Shown here piece by piece: positions 1-7,025 of a DNA stretch of 7,789 nt (the first letter of the stretch is position 1; every line of letters starts with the position of its first letter). Source of the stretch: Anaerolineales bacterium UBA832 (lineage in GTDB: Bacteria > Chloroflexota > Anaerolineae > Anaerolineales > UBA11657); contig DBHI01000071.1 in NCBI GenBank assembly GCA_002296125.1, positions 1-7,789 of the forward strand, in the 5' to 3' direction. The notes below the pieces were generated by a model. The model worked only from the letters and a program-made list of their open reading frames with translations, was not told the origin of the DNA and ran no database searches. A program made the translations under genes and the position numbers.

Positions 1-12
1 AATTATAATAAA

Positions 13-41
13 TTGCTAGTGAAACGCATTGCAATTATGCT
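13..41 (+). promoter_or_regulatory. candidate sigma-70-type promoter of the PIG-L/S41 pair
   Basis: A TTGCTA box at 13-18 and a TATGCT box at 36-41 are separated by 17 bases, the optimal spacing for a housekeeping sigma factor. A second -10-like hexamer, TATACT, overlaps at 41-46. Transcription would start near 47-53 and leave a leader of about 45-50 bases before the ATG at 99. The -35 box matches consensus only partly, and AT-rich DNA produces such matches by chance, so this is a prediction only. The perfect 8-bp palindrome ATTGCAAT at 28-35 sits inside the spacer. Confidence 0.4.
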
Positions 42-84
42 ATACTCACTCATATTTAATTGAAATTCTAACGCGTTTTTACTT

Positions 85-90
85 AAGGAA
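85..90 (+). promoter_or_regulatory. ribosome binding site of the PIG-L gene
   Basis: AAGGAA lies 8 bases before the ATG at 99. It is a good Shine-Dalgarno match at normal spacing and supports that start over the in-frame ATG five codons later (114), which has no comparable site. Confidence 0.65.
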
Positions 91-98
91 TCTTTTTT

Positions 99-872
99 AT
101 GGAAATAAACGAAATGTATATACCGGAATCAGCTATGGCTATAATGGCACATCCAGATGATATTGAATTTGCTTGTGCTGGTACTCTGGCACGATGGGCA
201 AAATTAAATACAAGAATCTGTTACCTAGTTTGTACTAGTGGTGATGCTGGAATCGCAAGATCAGGTATGACAAGACAAGAAGCATCTCAAATTCGCGAAA
301 ATGAGCAAAGAACAGCAGCAAACATAGTTGGTACAAAAGATGTAGTCTTTCTAAGAGAACCGGATGGAATGTTACAACCCACTATGGAAGTCAGAAAGAA
401 AATAGTCAGAGAAATACGTAGATTCAGACCAGAGGTTATATTTTGTGGTGACCCAAATCTTGTTTGGGCCGGTGAAACATATATTAATCACCCTGATCAT
501 AGAGCTGCAGCAACAGCTGCAGTTGATGCAATATTTCCGGCAGCAGGACAACCAAACATGTTTGAAGAATTATCACAAGAAAACCTTTCAGCATTTAAAC
601 CTAGGAAAGTATTTACAAGTGGATTATTGGATGATAATCAAACAGTCCTATCTATCGACGATACTATAAACATTAAGATTAAAGCCCTACTTGCACATGA
701 AAGTCAATTCAAAGGTAAAGATCCCAGTGATTACGTATTTGAAAGAGCCAAAGCAGTAGCAGAAGGACACAATATGAAATATGGAGAATCCTTCAAAATA
801 ACCACTCTTGAAAACGATGAAATGTGGGAAAAGTATCACGGAGATGCCATCGACCGCCACCCAGGTGCTTGA
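99..872 (+). CDS. PIG-L family zinc-dependent deacetylase (LmbE-like)
   Basis: This 257-residue protein is a complete PIG-L/LmbE-type hydrolase. The family removes N-acyl groups, usually acetyl, from sugar amines such as GlcNAc conjugates; examples are MshB, BshB and PIG-L. The first metal motif AHPDD is at residues 17-21 with E23, and the second, HPDH, is at 131-134. By analogy with MshB the zinc ligands should be H18, D21 and H134, with D20 as general base. The AHESQF motif at 199-204 is also typical. Length is normal for the family. There is no signal peptide, so it should act in the cytoplasm. Which substrate it uses cannot be told: stand-alone PIG-L paralogues are numerous in Chloroflexota. 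The start is set by AAGGAA 8 bases upstream. The next gene begins 6 bases after the stop, so translation may be coupled. Family assignment is firm; the substrate is unknown. Confidence 0.93.
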   Translation: MEINEMYIPESAMAIMAHPDDIEFACAGTLARWAKLNTRICYLVCTSGDAGIARSGMTRQEASQIRENEQRTAANIVGTKDVVFLREPDGMLQPTMEVRKKIVREIRRFRPEVIFCGDPNLVWAGETYINHPDHRAAATAAVDAIFPAAGQPNMFEELSQENLSAFKPRKVFTSGLLDDNQTVLSIDDTINIKIKALLAHESQFKGKDPSDYVFERAKAVAEGHNMKYGESFKITTLENDEMWEKYHGDAIDRHPGA

Positions 873-878
873 TATGCA

Positions 879-2180
879 ATGTATTTCGTCACTTTGAAAA
901 ATAAAACTATTTCAAAATACACTATTTGTAATCGTATGGTTATATTACTGGCTATGCTATGCGGATTACTAACAACGACTTGCCAACCAATTGTCCAAGA
1001 AAATATTCAATTACCTACCTCGTTACCACCCACAGATCCAACTTTATTACAACTACAAACTTTTGACGAATTGTGGAAAACAGTAGAACCAAATTATATA
1101 TTTGTAGAGGAAACTAATTTTGATTGGCAAGTTACATACAATCAATTCAGAGAAAAAATTGTTGCCGGTATAACAAATGAAGAATTTAATTCACTCATAG
1201 ACGATCTCATTAAACTATTTCCTCGCAACACTCTAATATATAGAGACCGTATGGAAAGAATACATAGCGACCTCCAATCTACTCTTTCTTATGAAGGTAT
1301 TGGAGCTTACATCTCTGTTATTGATGATCCAATACCTCATATTGTCATATTGTCCATCATACCATCATCTCCAGCAGAAAAAGCAGGCCTATTTGCACAT
1401 GATTCAATTTATGCTATCGATGATAATCCAATATCTTCTGAAGAAGGTCTAGAAGTAGTAAATCGCATCAGAGGAACTGCAAATAGTAAAGTCAAATTAT
1501 TAGTAAAAAGTCCTGGTAGCAATGAACGCATAGTCCAAGTCACAAGAGAGAAAGTAATAGGTATTGACATGGTTCGATACACATACTTGCCACTGACAAG
1601 AACTGGCCTGATACGAATTCCGATGAATGGTAATTATACTATCTTGGAAGATACACTGATTGCCATAGAAGACTTAAAAAATCAGCATAATATCAAAAAT
1701 TTAATTATTGATATTAGAATAGCTCACTCAAACATTAACTGGCCGCTTAATCAAATGTTAGGATTATTCAGTAATGGTAACATGGGTACGATATATAATC
1801 GTCAGGAAAGTTATGATCTAATTGTAGATACGCAAGATATTTCACAAATAGAAGATATACCTCTGATAATTTTAATTGGTCGTGATACTAAAGGATATTC
1901 TGAAATTTTTGCTGATGCTCTTCAGAAAAAAGGTAGAGCAAAGTTAATTGGTGAGATAACACATGGACAGATGCATAATTTTGATCATTTCATATTACCA
2001 AATGGCGGGGAAATATTTTTCAGTAGTTCATCCTATCGTGACTTATATGGAAATGACATCGGTATATCAAGTGTAATACCTGATATTGCTATAAACGCAA
2101 GATGGGATGAAATAAGTGATAAAGATAATTTCAGACATGACACAGTAGTTACACGCGCAGAACTTGAATTCAATCAGTAA
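879..2180 (+). CDS. exported PDZ/S41 peptidase-like protein, probably catalytically inactive
   Basis: This 433-residue protein has the C-terminal-processing-protease (S41) layout. Residues 1-35 carry basic residues followed by a hydrophobic run at 21-31, which looks like an export signal or membrane anchor. C35 follows TTT, a poor lipobox, so lipidation is uncertain. Residues 62-95 resemble the helical N-terminal S41 region (W66, Y73, DW at 82-83). A PDZ domain spans about 138-226 and starts with GIGA at 140-143. The S41 core covers about 243-405. The catalytic serine of the SASASE motif aligns with G339 (local sequence TKGYSE), and the catalytic lysine, 25 residues later, aligns with Q364 (THGQ). 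The usual DLRxNPGG strand-turn reads DIRIAHSN at 278-285. The fold therefore seems kept while the Ser/Lys dyad is lost. It could serve as a binding or scaffold protein outside the membrane. The start at 879 has only a weak CAGGTG upstream (862-867); ATG 936 would lose the basic n-region. Confidence 0.85.
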   Translation: MYFVTLKNKTISKYTICNRMVILLAMLCGLLTTTCQPIVQENIQLPTSLPPTDPTLLQLQTFDELWKTVEPNYIFVEETNFDWQVTYNQFREKIVAGITNEEFNSLIDDLIKLFPRNTLIYRDRMERIHSDLQSTLSYEGIGAYISVIDDPIPHIVILSIIPSSPAEKAGLFAHDSIYAIDDNPISSEEGLEVVNRIRGTANSKVKLLVKSPGSNERIVQVTREKVIGIDMVRYTYLPLTRTGLIRIPMNGNYTILEDTLIAIEDLKNQHNIKNLIIDIRIAHSNINWPLNQMLGLFSNGNMGTIYNRQESYDLIVDTQDISQIEDIPLIILIGRDTKGYSEIFADALQKKGRAKLIGEITHGQMHNFDHFILPNGGEIFFSSSSYRDLYGNDIGISSVIPDIAINARWDEISDKDNFRHDTVVTRAELEFNQ

Positions 2181-2200
2181 GTATTGTAATTATCAATACT
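2180..2200. terminator. weak hairpin between the converging genes
   Basis: AGTATTG (2180-2186) and CAATACT (2194-2200) form a perfect 7-bp stem with a 7-base loop, beginning at the last base of the S41-like stop codon. The gap to the end of the opposing glycosyltransferase is only 43 bases, so a shared bidirectional terminator is expected here. The stem is AT-rich and neither side has a proper T-tract, so intrinsic termination would be weak. Rho-dependent termination or overlapping 3' ends are alternatives. Confidence 0.3.
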
Positions 2201-2223
2201 ATCAATAACAAGCACTAAATCCT

Positions 2224-4083
2224 CTAAGGTATTCTAACAACACCCAATTCAACTTGATCCTTGACACTATTTACATCTTTGACAGACAAGCGTTCCATTG
2301 TATATAAATTGTACCAACCTATTACTACACGATAAAGACCTGATGGCACGTCATTCTTAACTGTTAAAGCAACTTTATCATAAACTGTTTCACCATTTAT
2401 CCATTTGGAAGTAGGCCATGTGCCACCTAGAGGCTGACTATCTACCTGAGACCATAACACATCATTCTCATCAATCAGATGAACAAACATTGTGTAGTCA
2501 TCATCGATATCAGCCAAGGCAGTCCATTCCAATGAAATTGGTATAGATCTATAAAAGTCGTCCACAACCTTACCAACACCAAACTTATTCAATTTGATCA
2601 CATCATCAAAAATACTATCACTTATCTCATCAATATCAAGATCTGCCTGTACAAATAAATCTAAACTACCATCAACATAGTCACCATGATAAGAATGATA
2701 TGCTACCTGATGCAACCAATTTTCCAACATATGATCCGGATCATAGCCTGCAGGATCGCCATACATGATTAACCACAATCTATGATGATCCGATTTAATT
2801 TGATCCAACAAAAGTGTCATTTCTGCACTATTCCATGGAGGCATATTATATGATTTGATGACAGATTTAGAATAATACTTATACAAAGCATCCTGAGCAC
2901 CATTCTGTAACAAAATAGCATCAGAACTTTGATAATTGTTGTGGATGTAATTCATCAATTGACCATAACCACCTTTAGCATATTGTTTGTCAAAAAAATA
3001 ATTATTAAGAGATATCAAATTTAATGCCAAAAATAAAATGCTAAATGACCAAACAAACAATTTCGAACCAAATCTTATCCCCTGACCAACCAAAATCAGA
3101 TAAGCAGGTAATATTAATATTAAATATCTTGAATAATAAAATGGCATTATCGATGCCACAAAAAATGCACACAACAATGGCACTAAAGTCCAATATAATA
3201 TAGCAAAACGCTGATATGATTTGTTTTGACTATTAAATCTAATCCCCATAGACAAAGGGAGAAACAACAACAAACCCAACCACTGTTCAGATGTAGACAC
3301 AGTATTCCCAATACCAAAAGACATCAAAGTATCAAACCAAACATTGTTTATTCCAACCAAACTTAATTGATCCCATCTAATAATTGCCTTAGAAGCTACA
3401 AAATCCGACTGTGCTAAAATCCATGGCAAACATAAAACCATCAAAACAATTTGAGAATTTATCCAAATACCCCAATCATGTCTGTTGTATTTACGAGTAT
3501 GAAATTTATACACATTATGAGCTATCAATATGAATAAGGAATAATAATGAGTAAAAAGAGCAAATAACATTATCACTATAAACATGTACAACCATTTTTT
3601 ATGGCCACTAACTTCCCATTTGAGGTCAGCATATAATGCAACTGTACAGAAAAACACCACTAAAGTATACATCCGCACTTCCTGACTATAATAAACAGAG
3701 AAACTCGAAACACCTATCATAATTGATGCTATGAAACCTAATATAGATCCTGACAACCTCTTACCAATAGTAAAGGTAATTGCTACTAAACTGACAGATG
3801 ACAGCACTGACAAATAACGCATAGCAAAAATAGTATCTCCAGTCAAACGTATCCAGATGTGCAATAACAAATGATAAAGTGGCGGATGAGTCTCAAGACC
3901 AGGCGACAACACTAAAGCAAGATTCTGTTTACTAAATGAAACACTGAATGCTTCATCTCCCCACAAGTCATGATAATCTAGTCCATATATCCGAATCCCA
4001 AAACTAAATAATAAAACAACTACCATCCATGTATTAAGATTTATTTTTTTAAACAATCTGTAGAAAGAATTGATGTTTATCAT
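2224..4083 (-). CDS. GT-C glycosyltransferase, GT39/PMT (ArnT-like) family
   Basis: This 619-residue polytopic protein resembles dolichyl/undecaprenyl-phosphate-dependent GT-C mannosyl- or aminoarabinosyltransferases. The acidic pair D43-E44 (WGDEAFS) sits in the first outer loop, where GT-C enzymes place the catalytic or metal-binding Asp. HPP at 66-68, YSQEVRMY at 132-139 and the SRY motif at 318-320 are also typical. About 11-12 membrane segments lie between residues 19 and 360. An extracytoplasmic tail follows. Residues about 361-475 are mixed alpha/beta. Residues about 505-617 look like an all-beta module (VHLIDEND, PTSKWINGE, SGLYRVVIGWY) that recurs at the end of Chloroflexota GT-C proteins. 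It presumably transfers a sugar from a polyprenyl-phosphate donor outside the membrane; acceptor and sugar are unknown. The ATG at 4083 has no clear Shine-Dalgarno; M20 would cut into the first membrane helix. It lies 65 bases downstream of the dehydrogenase gene. Confidence 0.88.
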   Translation of the reverse strand: MININSFYRLFKKINLNTWMVVVLLFSFGIRIYGLDYHDLWGDEAFSVSFSKQNLALVLSPGLETHPPLYHLLLHIWIRLTGDTIFAMRYLSVLSSVSLVAITFTIGKRLSGSILGFIASIMIGVSSFSVYYSQEVRMYTLVVFFCTVALYADLKWEVSGHKKWLYMFIVIMLFALFTHYYSLFILIAHNVYKFHTRKYNRHDWGIWINSQIVLMVLCLPWILAQSDFVASKAIIRWDQLSLVGINNVWFDTLMSFGIGNTVSTSEQWLGLLLFLPLSMGIRFNSQNKSYQRFAILYWTLVPLLCAFFVASIMPFYYSRYLILILPAYLILVGQGIRFGSKLFVWSFSILFLALNLISLNNYFFDKQYAKGGYGQLMNYIHNNYQSSDAILLQNGAQDALYKYYSKSVIKSYNMPPWNSAEMTLLLDQIKSDHHRLWLIMYGDPAGYDPDHMLENWLHQVAYHSYHGDYVDGSLDLFVQADLDIDEISDSIFDDVIKLNKFGVGKVVDDFYRSIPISLEWTALADIDDDYTMFVHLIDENDVLWSQVDSQPLGGTWPTSKWINGETVYDKVALTVKNDVPSGLYRVVIGWYNLYTMERLSVKDVNSVKDQVELGVVRIP

Positions 4084-4148
4084 TTTAATTTATAACTTTT
4101 GCACATATCTATAATAATTGGAAATGATTAGTAAAATCTTCAGCAACC

Positions 4149-5054
4149 CTACAGATGATCTTTTTGTATTCCTACCGTAACACCAGACAAACGCTCTAAT
4201 GCCTTAATAAGTGCATGATTACCTTCGGCTCCCAAACCTTGTTTTTGAAGCAAACGATAATAATGAAAAGCTAGACTGGTAAGTTGAATTGGTACACCTA
4301 GACTATCAGCAGCTTCTAGAGCAATACGTAGATCCTTTTGTTGTAAATCAATAGTAAAACCAGGACTCCAATCACGCTCAAGTATCTGACTTCCACGCAT
4401 GCTCAACATCCAACTCGCACCAGCACCGGATGATATTGCTTTTAAGGTTTTGTTCAAATCAAGACCAGCAAATTCCGCAAAAAGTAAAGCTTCGCTCATA
4501 GCCAAGGCATTACCTACTACCAGAATTTGATTTACTAACTTTACTAACTGACCATCTCCAGTACCACCCACATGTGTCACACTATCTCCTATTATTTTTA
4601 AAACAGGTAACGCTCTTTCATATTGCAATTCATCACCACCAACCATAATACTCAATGTACCCAAATTTGCACCTTCAGGACCACCACTAACAGGTGCATC
4701 CAACATATGTACCTCTCTTTCCTGCAAAATACTTGAAAGTTTTCGCGTGACTTTGGGACTAATAGTGCTCGTATCTATAATCAATGATCCTGGTTGTACC
4801 CCATCCAAAATACCCTGTTGACCAATAACAACAGATTCAACATCAGCAGAGTCACTAACACTGACAAATATAATTTCAGAACGGCTTGCTAAATCTGCAG
4901 GATTCTTAGCAGGATAAGCATCTTTCCGGATCAAATCATCCATCTTATTAGACGACCGATTCCAAACAACTAACTTAATACCTGAATTTATCAAATTCAA
5001 AGCCATTCCACGACCCATTGCTCCCAAACCAATAAATCCAATTGATGCTTTCAT
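4149..5054 (-). CDS. beta-hydroxyacid dehydrogenase, GarR-like (2-hydroxy-3-oxopropionate reductase / 3-hydroxyisobutyrate dehydrogenase family)
   Basis: This is a soluble NAD(P)-dependent oxidoreductase of 301 residues from the preferred ATG at 5054. The ORF extends 4 codons to a TTG at 5066; residue numbers here count from that TTG. GLGAMG at 13-18 binds dinucleotide. NRS at 36-38, after the second strand, suggests NADP(H) preference. The substrate signature DAPVSGG is at 123-129, followed by GTLSIMVGG. The catalytic lysine is K176 in KLVNQ; the Gln after Asn matches GarR-type enzymes, where 3-hydroxyisobutyrate dehydrogenases have NN. PGFTIDLQQKDL at 235-246 and GLGAEGNHAL near 277-286 also resemble GarR. 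Likely reactions are reduction of tartronate semialdehyde, succinate semialdehyde or a related oxoacid, or the reverse oxidation. No glyoxylate or glycerate gene is nearby to settle this. Start choice: TTAAGG at 5073-5068 is 13 bases from the ATG but only 1 base from the TTG. All key residues are present. Confidence 0.9.
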   Translation of the reverse strand: MKASIGFIGLGAMGRGMALNLINSGIKLVVWNRSSNKMDDLIRKDAYPAKNPADLASRSEIIFVSVSDSADVESVVIGQQGILDGVQPGSLIIDTSTISPKVTRKLSSILQEREVHMLDAPVSGGPEGANLGTLSIMVGGDELQYERALPVLKIIGDSVTHVGGTGDGQLVKLVNQILVVGNALAMSEALLFAEFAGLDLNKTLKAISSGAGASWMLSMRGSQILERDWSPGFTIDLQQKDLRIALEAADSLGVPIQLTSLAFHYYRLLQKQGLGAEGNHALIKALERLSGVTVGIQKDHL

Positions 5055-5067
5055 ATTTTTTACCAAA

Positions 5068-5073
5068 CCTTAA
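5068..5073 (-). promoter_or_regulatory. ribosome binding site deciding the dehydrogenase start
   Basis: TTAAGG on the minus strand lies 13 bases before the ATG at 5054 and 1 base before the TTG at 5066. The spacing is long for the ATG but impossible for the TTG, so it supports the shorter 301-residue protein, which begins MKASIGFIGLG as is usual for the family. Confidence 0.45.
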
Positions 5074-5078
5074 TGACC

Positions 5079-5102
5079 ATTTATTTATATATACAAATAA
5101 AT
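5079..5102. repeat. AT-only inverted repeat at the end of the DUF5671-like gene
   Basis: ATTTATTT (5079-5086) and AAATAAAT (5095-5102) are perfect inverted copies around an 8-base centre that contains the palindrome TATATA. The right arm reaches the last base of the upstream gene's stop codon. With no G or C in the stem and no following T-tract it is a poor terminator. It could be chance in AT-rich intergenic DNA, or part of a promoter for the dehydrogenase gene. Confidence 0.25.
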
Positions 5103-7006
5103 TAATTAACTAAAAATATCATAGTAAACAAAAACAAAAGAAAGATTCCAATGAGAACTACAACACCAACAATACATCCATTAAATTTGTACGGTGTCTT
5201 AACTTCTTCACCTGATAAAACCTGCCTTAAAGTATGGATACAATTCCTAATCTGAGATGATTGAGACTGATGAGACATACCAATCCAATACCACTGTTCA
5301 GAATTAGATGACATTATCACAAACTTACGAGCTGAACTCTTAGAAACAATATTACTATCTATCGTATTAATGATAATAACATCTACTTCAGTTAAGTTAT
5401 CTAATGATTTAGGATCATAAGTATGTTCTATTTCTATGGTAGGAAACTCAAATTCTAATTTAGATGACAAATCAACTGCAAAAGAACTGTTTTCAGGCAT
5501 AAAAACTACAACCCTCATTTGTATTAAATTAGAATCTGTATAAGCACTAGAATTGCTTTTCTTATCTTCATTAAGAACCGCACGATGATATAACCAAACA
5601 ATTAATGCTATAAAACTATAAGCTATAGCATATGGAAAATCGTCAAATAAATCATCAATACTTCCATCTCCCATCCATATATTGAGAAATTCTGATAAAA
5701 CAATTACACCACTAATTAATACAGTCATAGTAGAGTTATACAAAAAGAAATATAAGTATGCCTTCCGTACTACTGACTGTCTTTCTACTTGAGCCATTTC
5801 ATTATTGACTCGAGATTCTTTTTGTATCTTTGTCCATGACAATAACCATAATGGTGCGCTAGCAAATAATGCAGAAAGTACATAGGCTATCTGAGAACGG
5901 AGAGCATTTCCCAATTCCTCTAACCAAATCAATCGAATGATTACATCAATTGCACCACCCAATCCAACTAACAAAATCGCAAGGCCAATTACTGAAAGTA
6001 AATAACGATAAATGCGTACAATTTTTGCTTCAACATATCTATTTACAGATGACTTAGCATCATTATGCAAAACCATTGCATGATATAGCCATATAACGCC
6101 AAAAACAGACAAAACATTAATAACTATGTAAAATTCGCCATCATTTTGAAGACCTAACCACTTACCCAAAATGGATGAAAATAAAGTAGCTGCGGTAGTA
6201 ACACATACTAATGAACTTACAAAGATCAATGAATACAGATATATTTTACGAACAGGAGATTCTTGCTCACCATCATATGCACTCTCATAAAACAATTGCA
6301 ATCGACTCCATGGCAATTGCCAAAGGACCAAACCTATCAACAATCTGCTAGCATCATCCAAAATAATTGAAGCAGCACTACCCAAGCCTGTTACAGTATT
6401 TTTATAAAATAATTCTAATAATATCCAATTTGATAATGACAAAACACTATATACTGTTACTAACAAACCCGATAGACTCAGTACAAATAAAAATATACGT
6501 CTTAAGTTGATAAAACTAGTTCGACTAGCAATATCCAACTTTTTTAGATTAAAACGCTGTTTGTAAAAATAAAATACCATAGAGCTTAATATAAACAAGG
6601 CAACACCAGAACTGATTATTGCCTCAGAAACGGTCATATTATTCTGCAATAATTTGGAATCGAATCCAAGAAACAGTTGAAATATAGCAGCGAGCAAAAT
6701 GATTGAATTAAATACAATCGGATAAAAAAACCCTAGTAACATAGAGTAAAAATACATCGCACCAGGATCAACATCAAAATCTGTATCTAATTCTAAATCC
6801 CTATCAGAATCTCGTGTTCTTGTCCAATGCCACAAAAATACGGGCAAACCAATAATAATTACTGCAATTTCTACAGTAATGGAGTTAAAATCTGAGAGCA
6901 AATCTGGATGCAACACACCCCGCAACAGCCTGATTGCAGCCCAAATCACTGACTGTAAACTAATAGCACTTACCAAAAACAAATACCAACTACGTATATT
7001 ACTCAT
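5102..7006 (-). CDS. polytopic membrane protein with six DUF5671-like repeats and a C-terminal alpha/beta domain
   Basis: This 634-residue membrane protein resembles DUF5671 proteins, which are frequent in Chloroflexota; function unknown. I read six units of 60-70 residues at about 5-66, 84-151, 167-237, 251-315, 328-397 and 411-480, each with two or more hydrophobic helices. They alternate. Odd units end in LWHWTRT (58-64), LWQLPWSRLQ (228-237) or LWLLSWTKIQ (386-395). Even units 4 and 6 begin VRK-YLY (252-258, 413-419) and end WLYH with a following acidic/basic stretch (306-309, 471-474); unit 2 is diverged. A soluble domain at about 496-600 has strands near 497-503, 524-528, 541-547 and 560-565, a Rossmann- or receiver-like order. 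A final membrane helix spans 610-632. An acidic, Asp-rich linker lies at 66-80. The ATG at 7006 lacks a clear Shine-Dalgarno; it follows the preceding gene by 19 bases, so reinitiation or coupling is likely. The domain name comes from memory of the family, not from a search. Confidence 0.75.
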   Translation of the reverse strand: MSNIRSWYLFLVSAISLQSVIWAAIRLLRGVLHPDLLSDFNSITVEIAVIIIGLPVFLWHWTRTRDSDRDLELDTDFDVDPGAMYFYSMLLGFFYPIVFNSIILLAAIFQLFLGFDSKLLQNNMTVSEAIISSGVALFILSSMVFYFYKQRFNLKKLDIASRTSFINLRRIFLFVLSLSGLLVTVYSVLSLSNWILLELFYKNTVTGLGSAASIILDDASRLLIGLVLWQLPWSRLQLFYESAYDGEQESPVRKIYLYSLIFVSSLVCVTTAATLFSSILGKWLGLQNDGEFYIVINVLSVFGVIWLYHAMVLHNDAKSSVNRYVEAKIVRIYRYLLSVIGLAILLVGLGGAIDVIIRLIWLEELGNALRSQIAYVLSALFASAPLWLLSWTKIQKESRVNNEMAQVERQSVVRKAYLYFFLYNSTMTVLISGVIVLSEFLNIWMGDGSIDDLFDDFPYAIAYSFIALIVWLYHRAVLNEDKKSNSSAYTDSNLIQMRVVVFMPENSSFAVDLSSKLEFEFPTIEIEHTYDPKSLDNLTEVDVIIINTIDSNIVSKSSARKFVIMSSNSEQWYWIGMSHQSQSSQIRNCIHTLRQVLSGEEVKTPYKFNGCIVGVVVLIGIFLLFLFTMIFLVN

Positions 7007-7025
7007 CTTAATTTGATATTAATAT

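Noticed and set aside
445..669. 74-codon plus-strand open frame inside the PIG-L gene
   Set aside because: It lies wholly within a gene with intact zinc motifs, in another frame, and its product is low-complexity and rich in Gln, Ile and Leu, with no family resemblance.
969..986. Lipoprotein cleavage site at C35 of the S41-like protein
   Set aside because: The residues before the Cys are Leu-Thr-Thr-Thr; the -1 position is not Gly, Ala or Ser, so I call an export signal but not a confident lipobox.
4084..4148. Promoter for the GT-C gene in the 65-base gap
   Set aside because: TTTACT and TATAGA with a 16-base spacer can be found on the minus strand, but the DNA is so AT-rich that the match is not better than chance and there is no other support.
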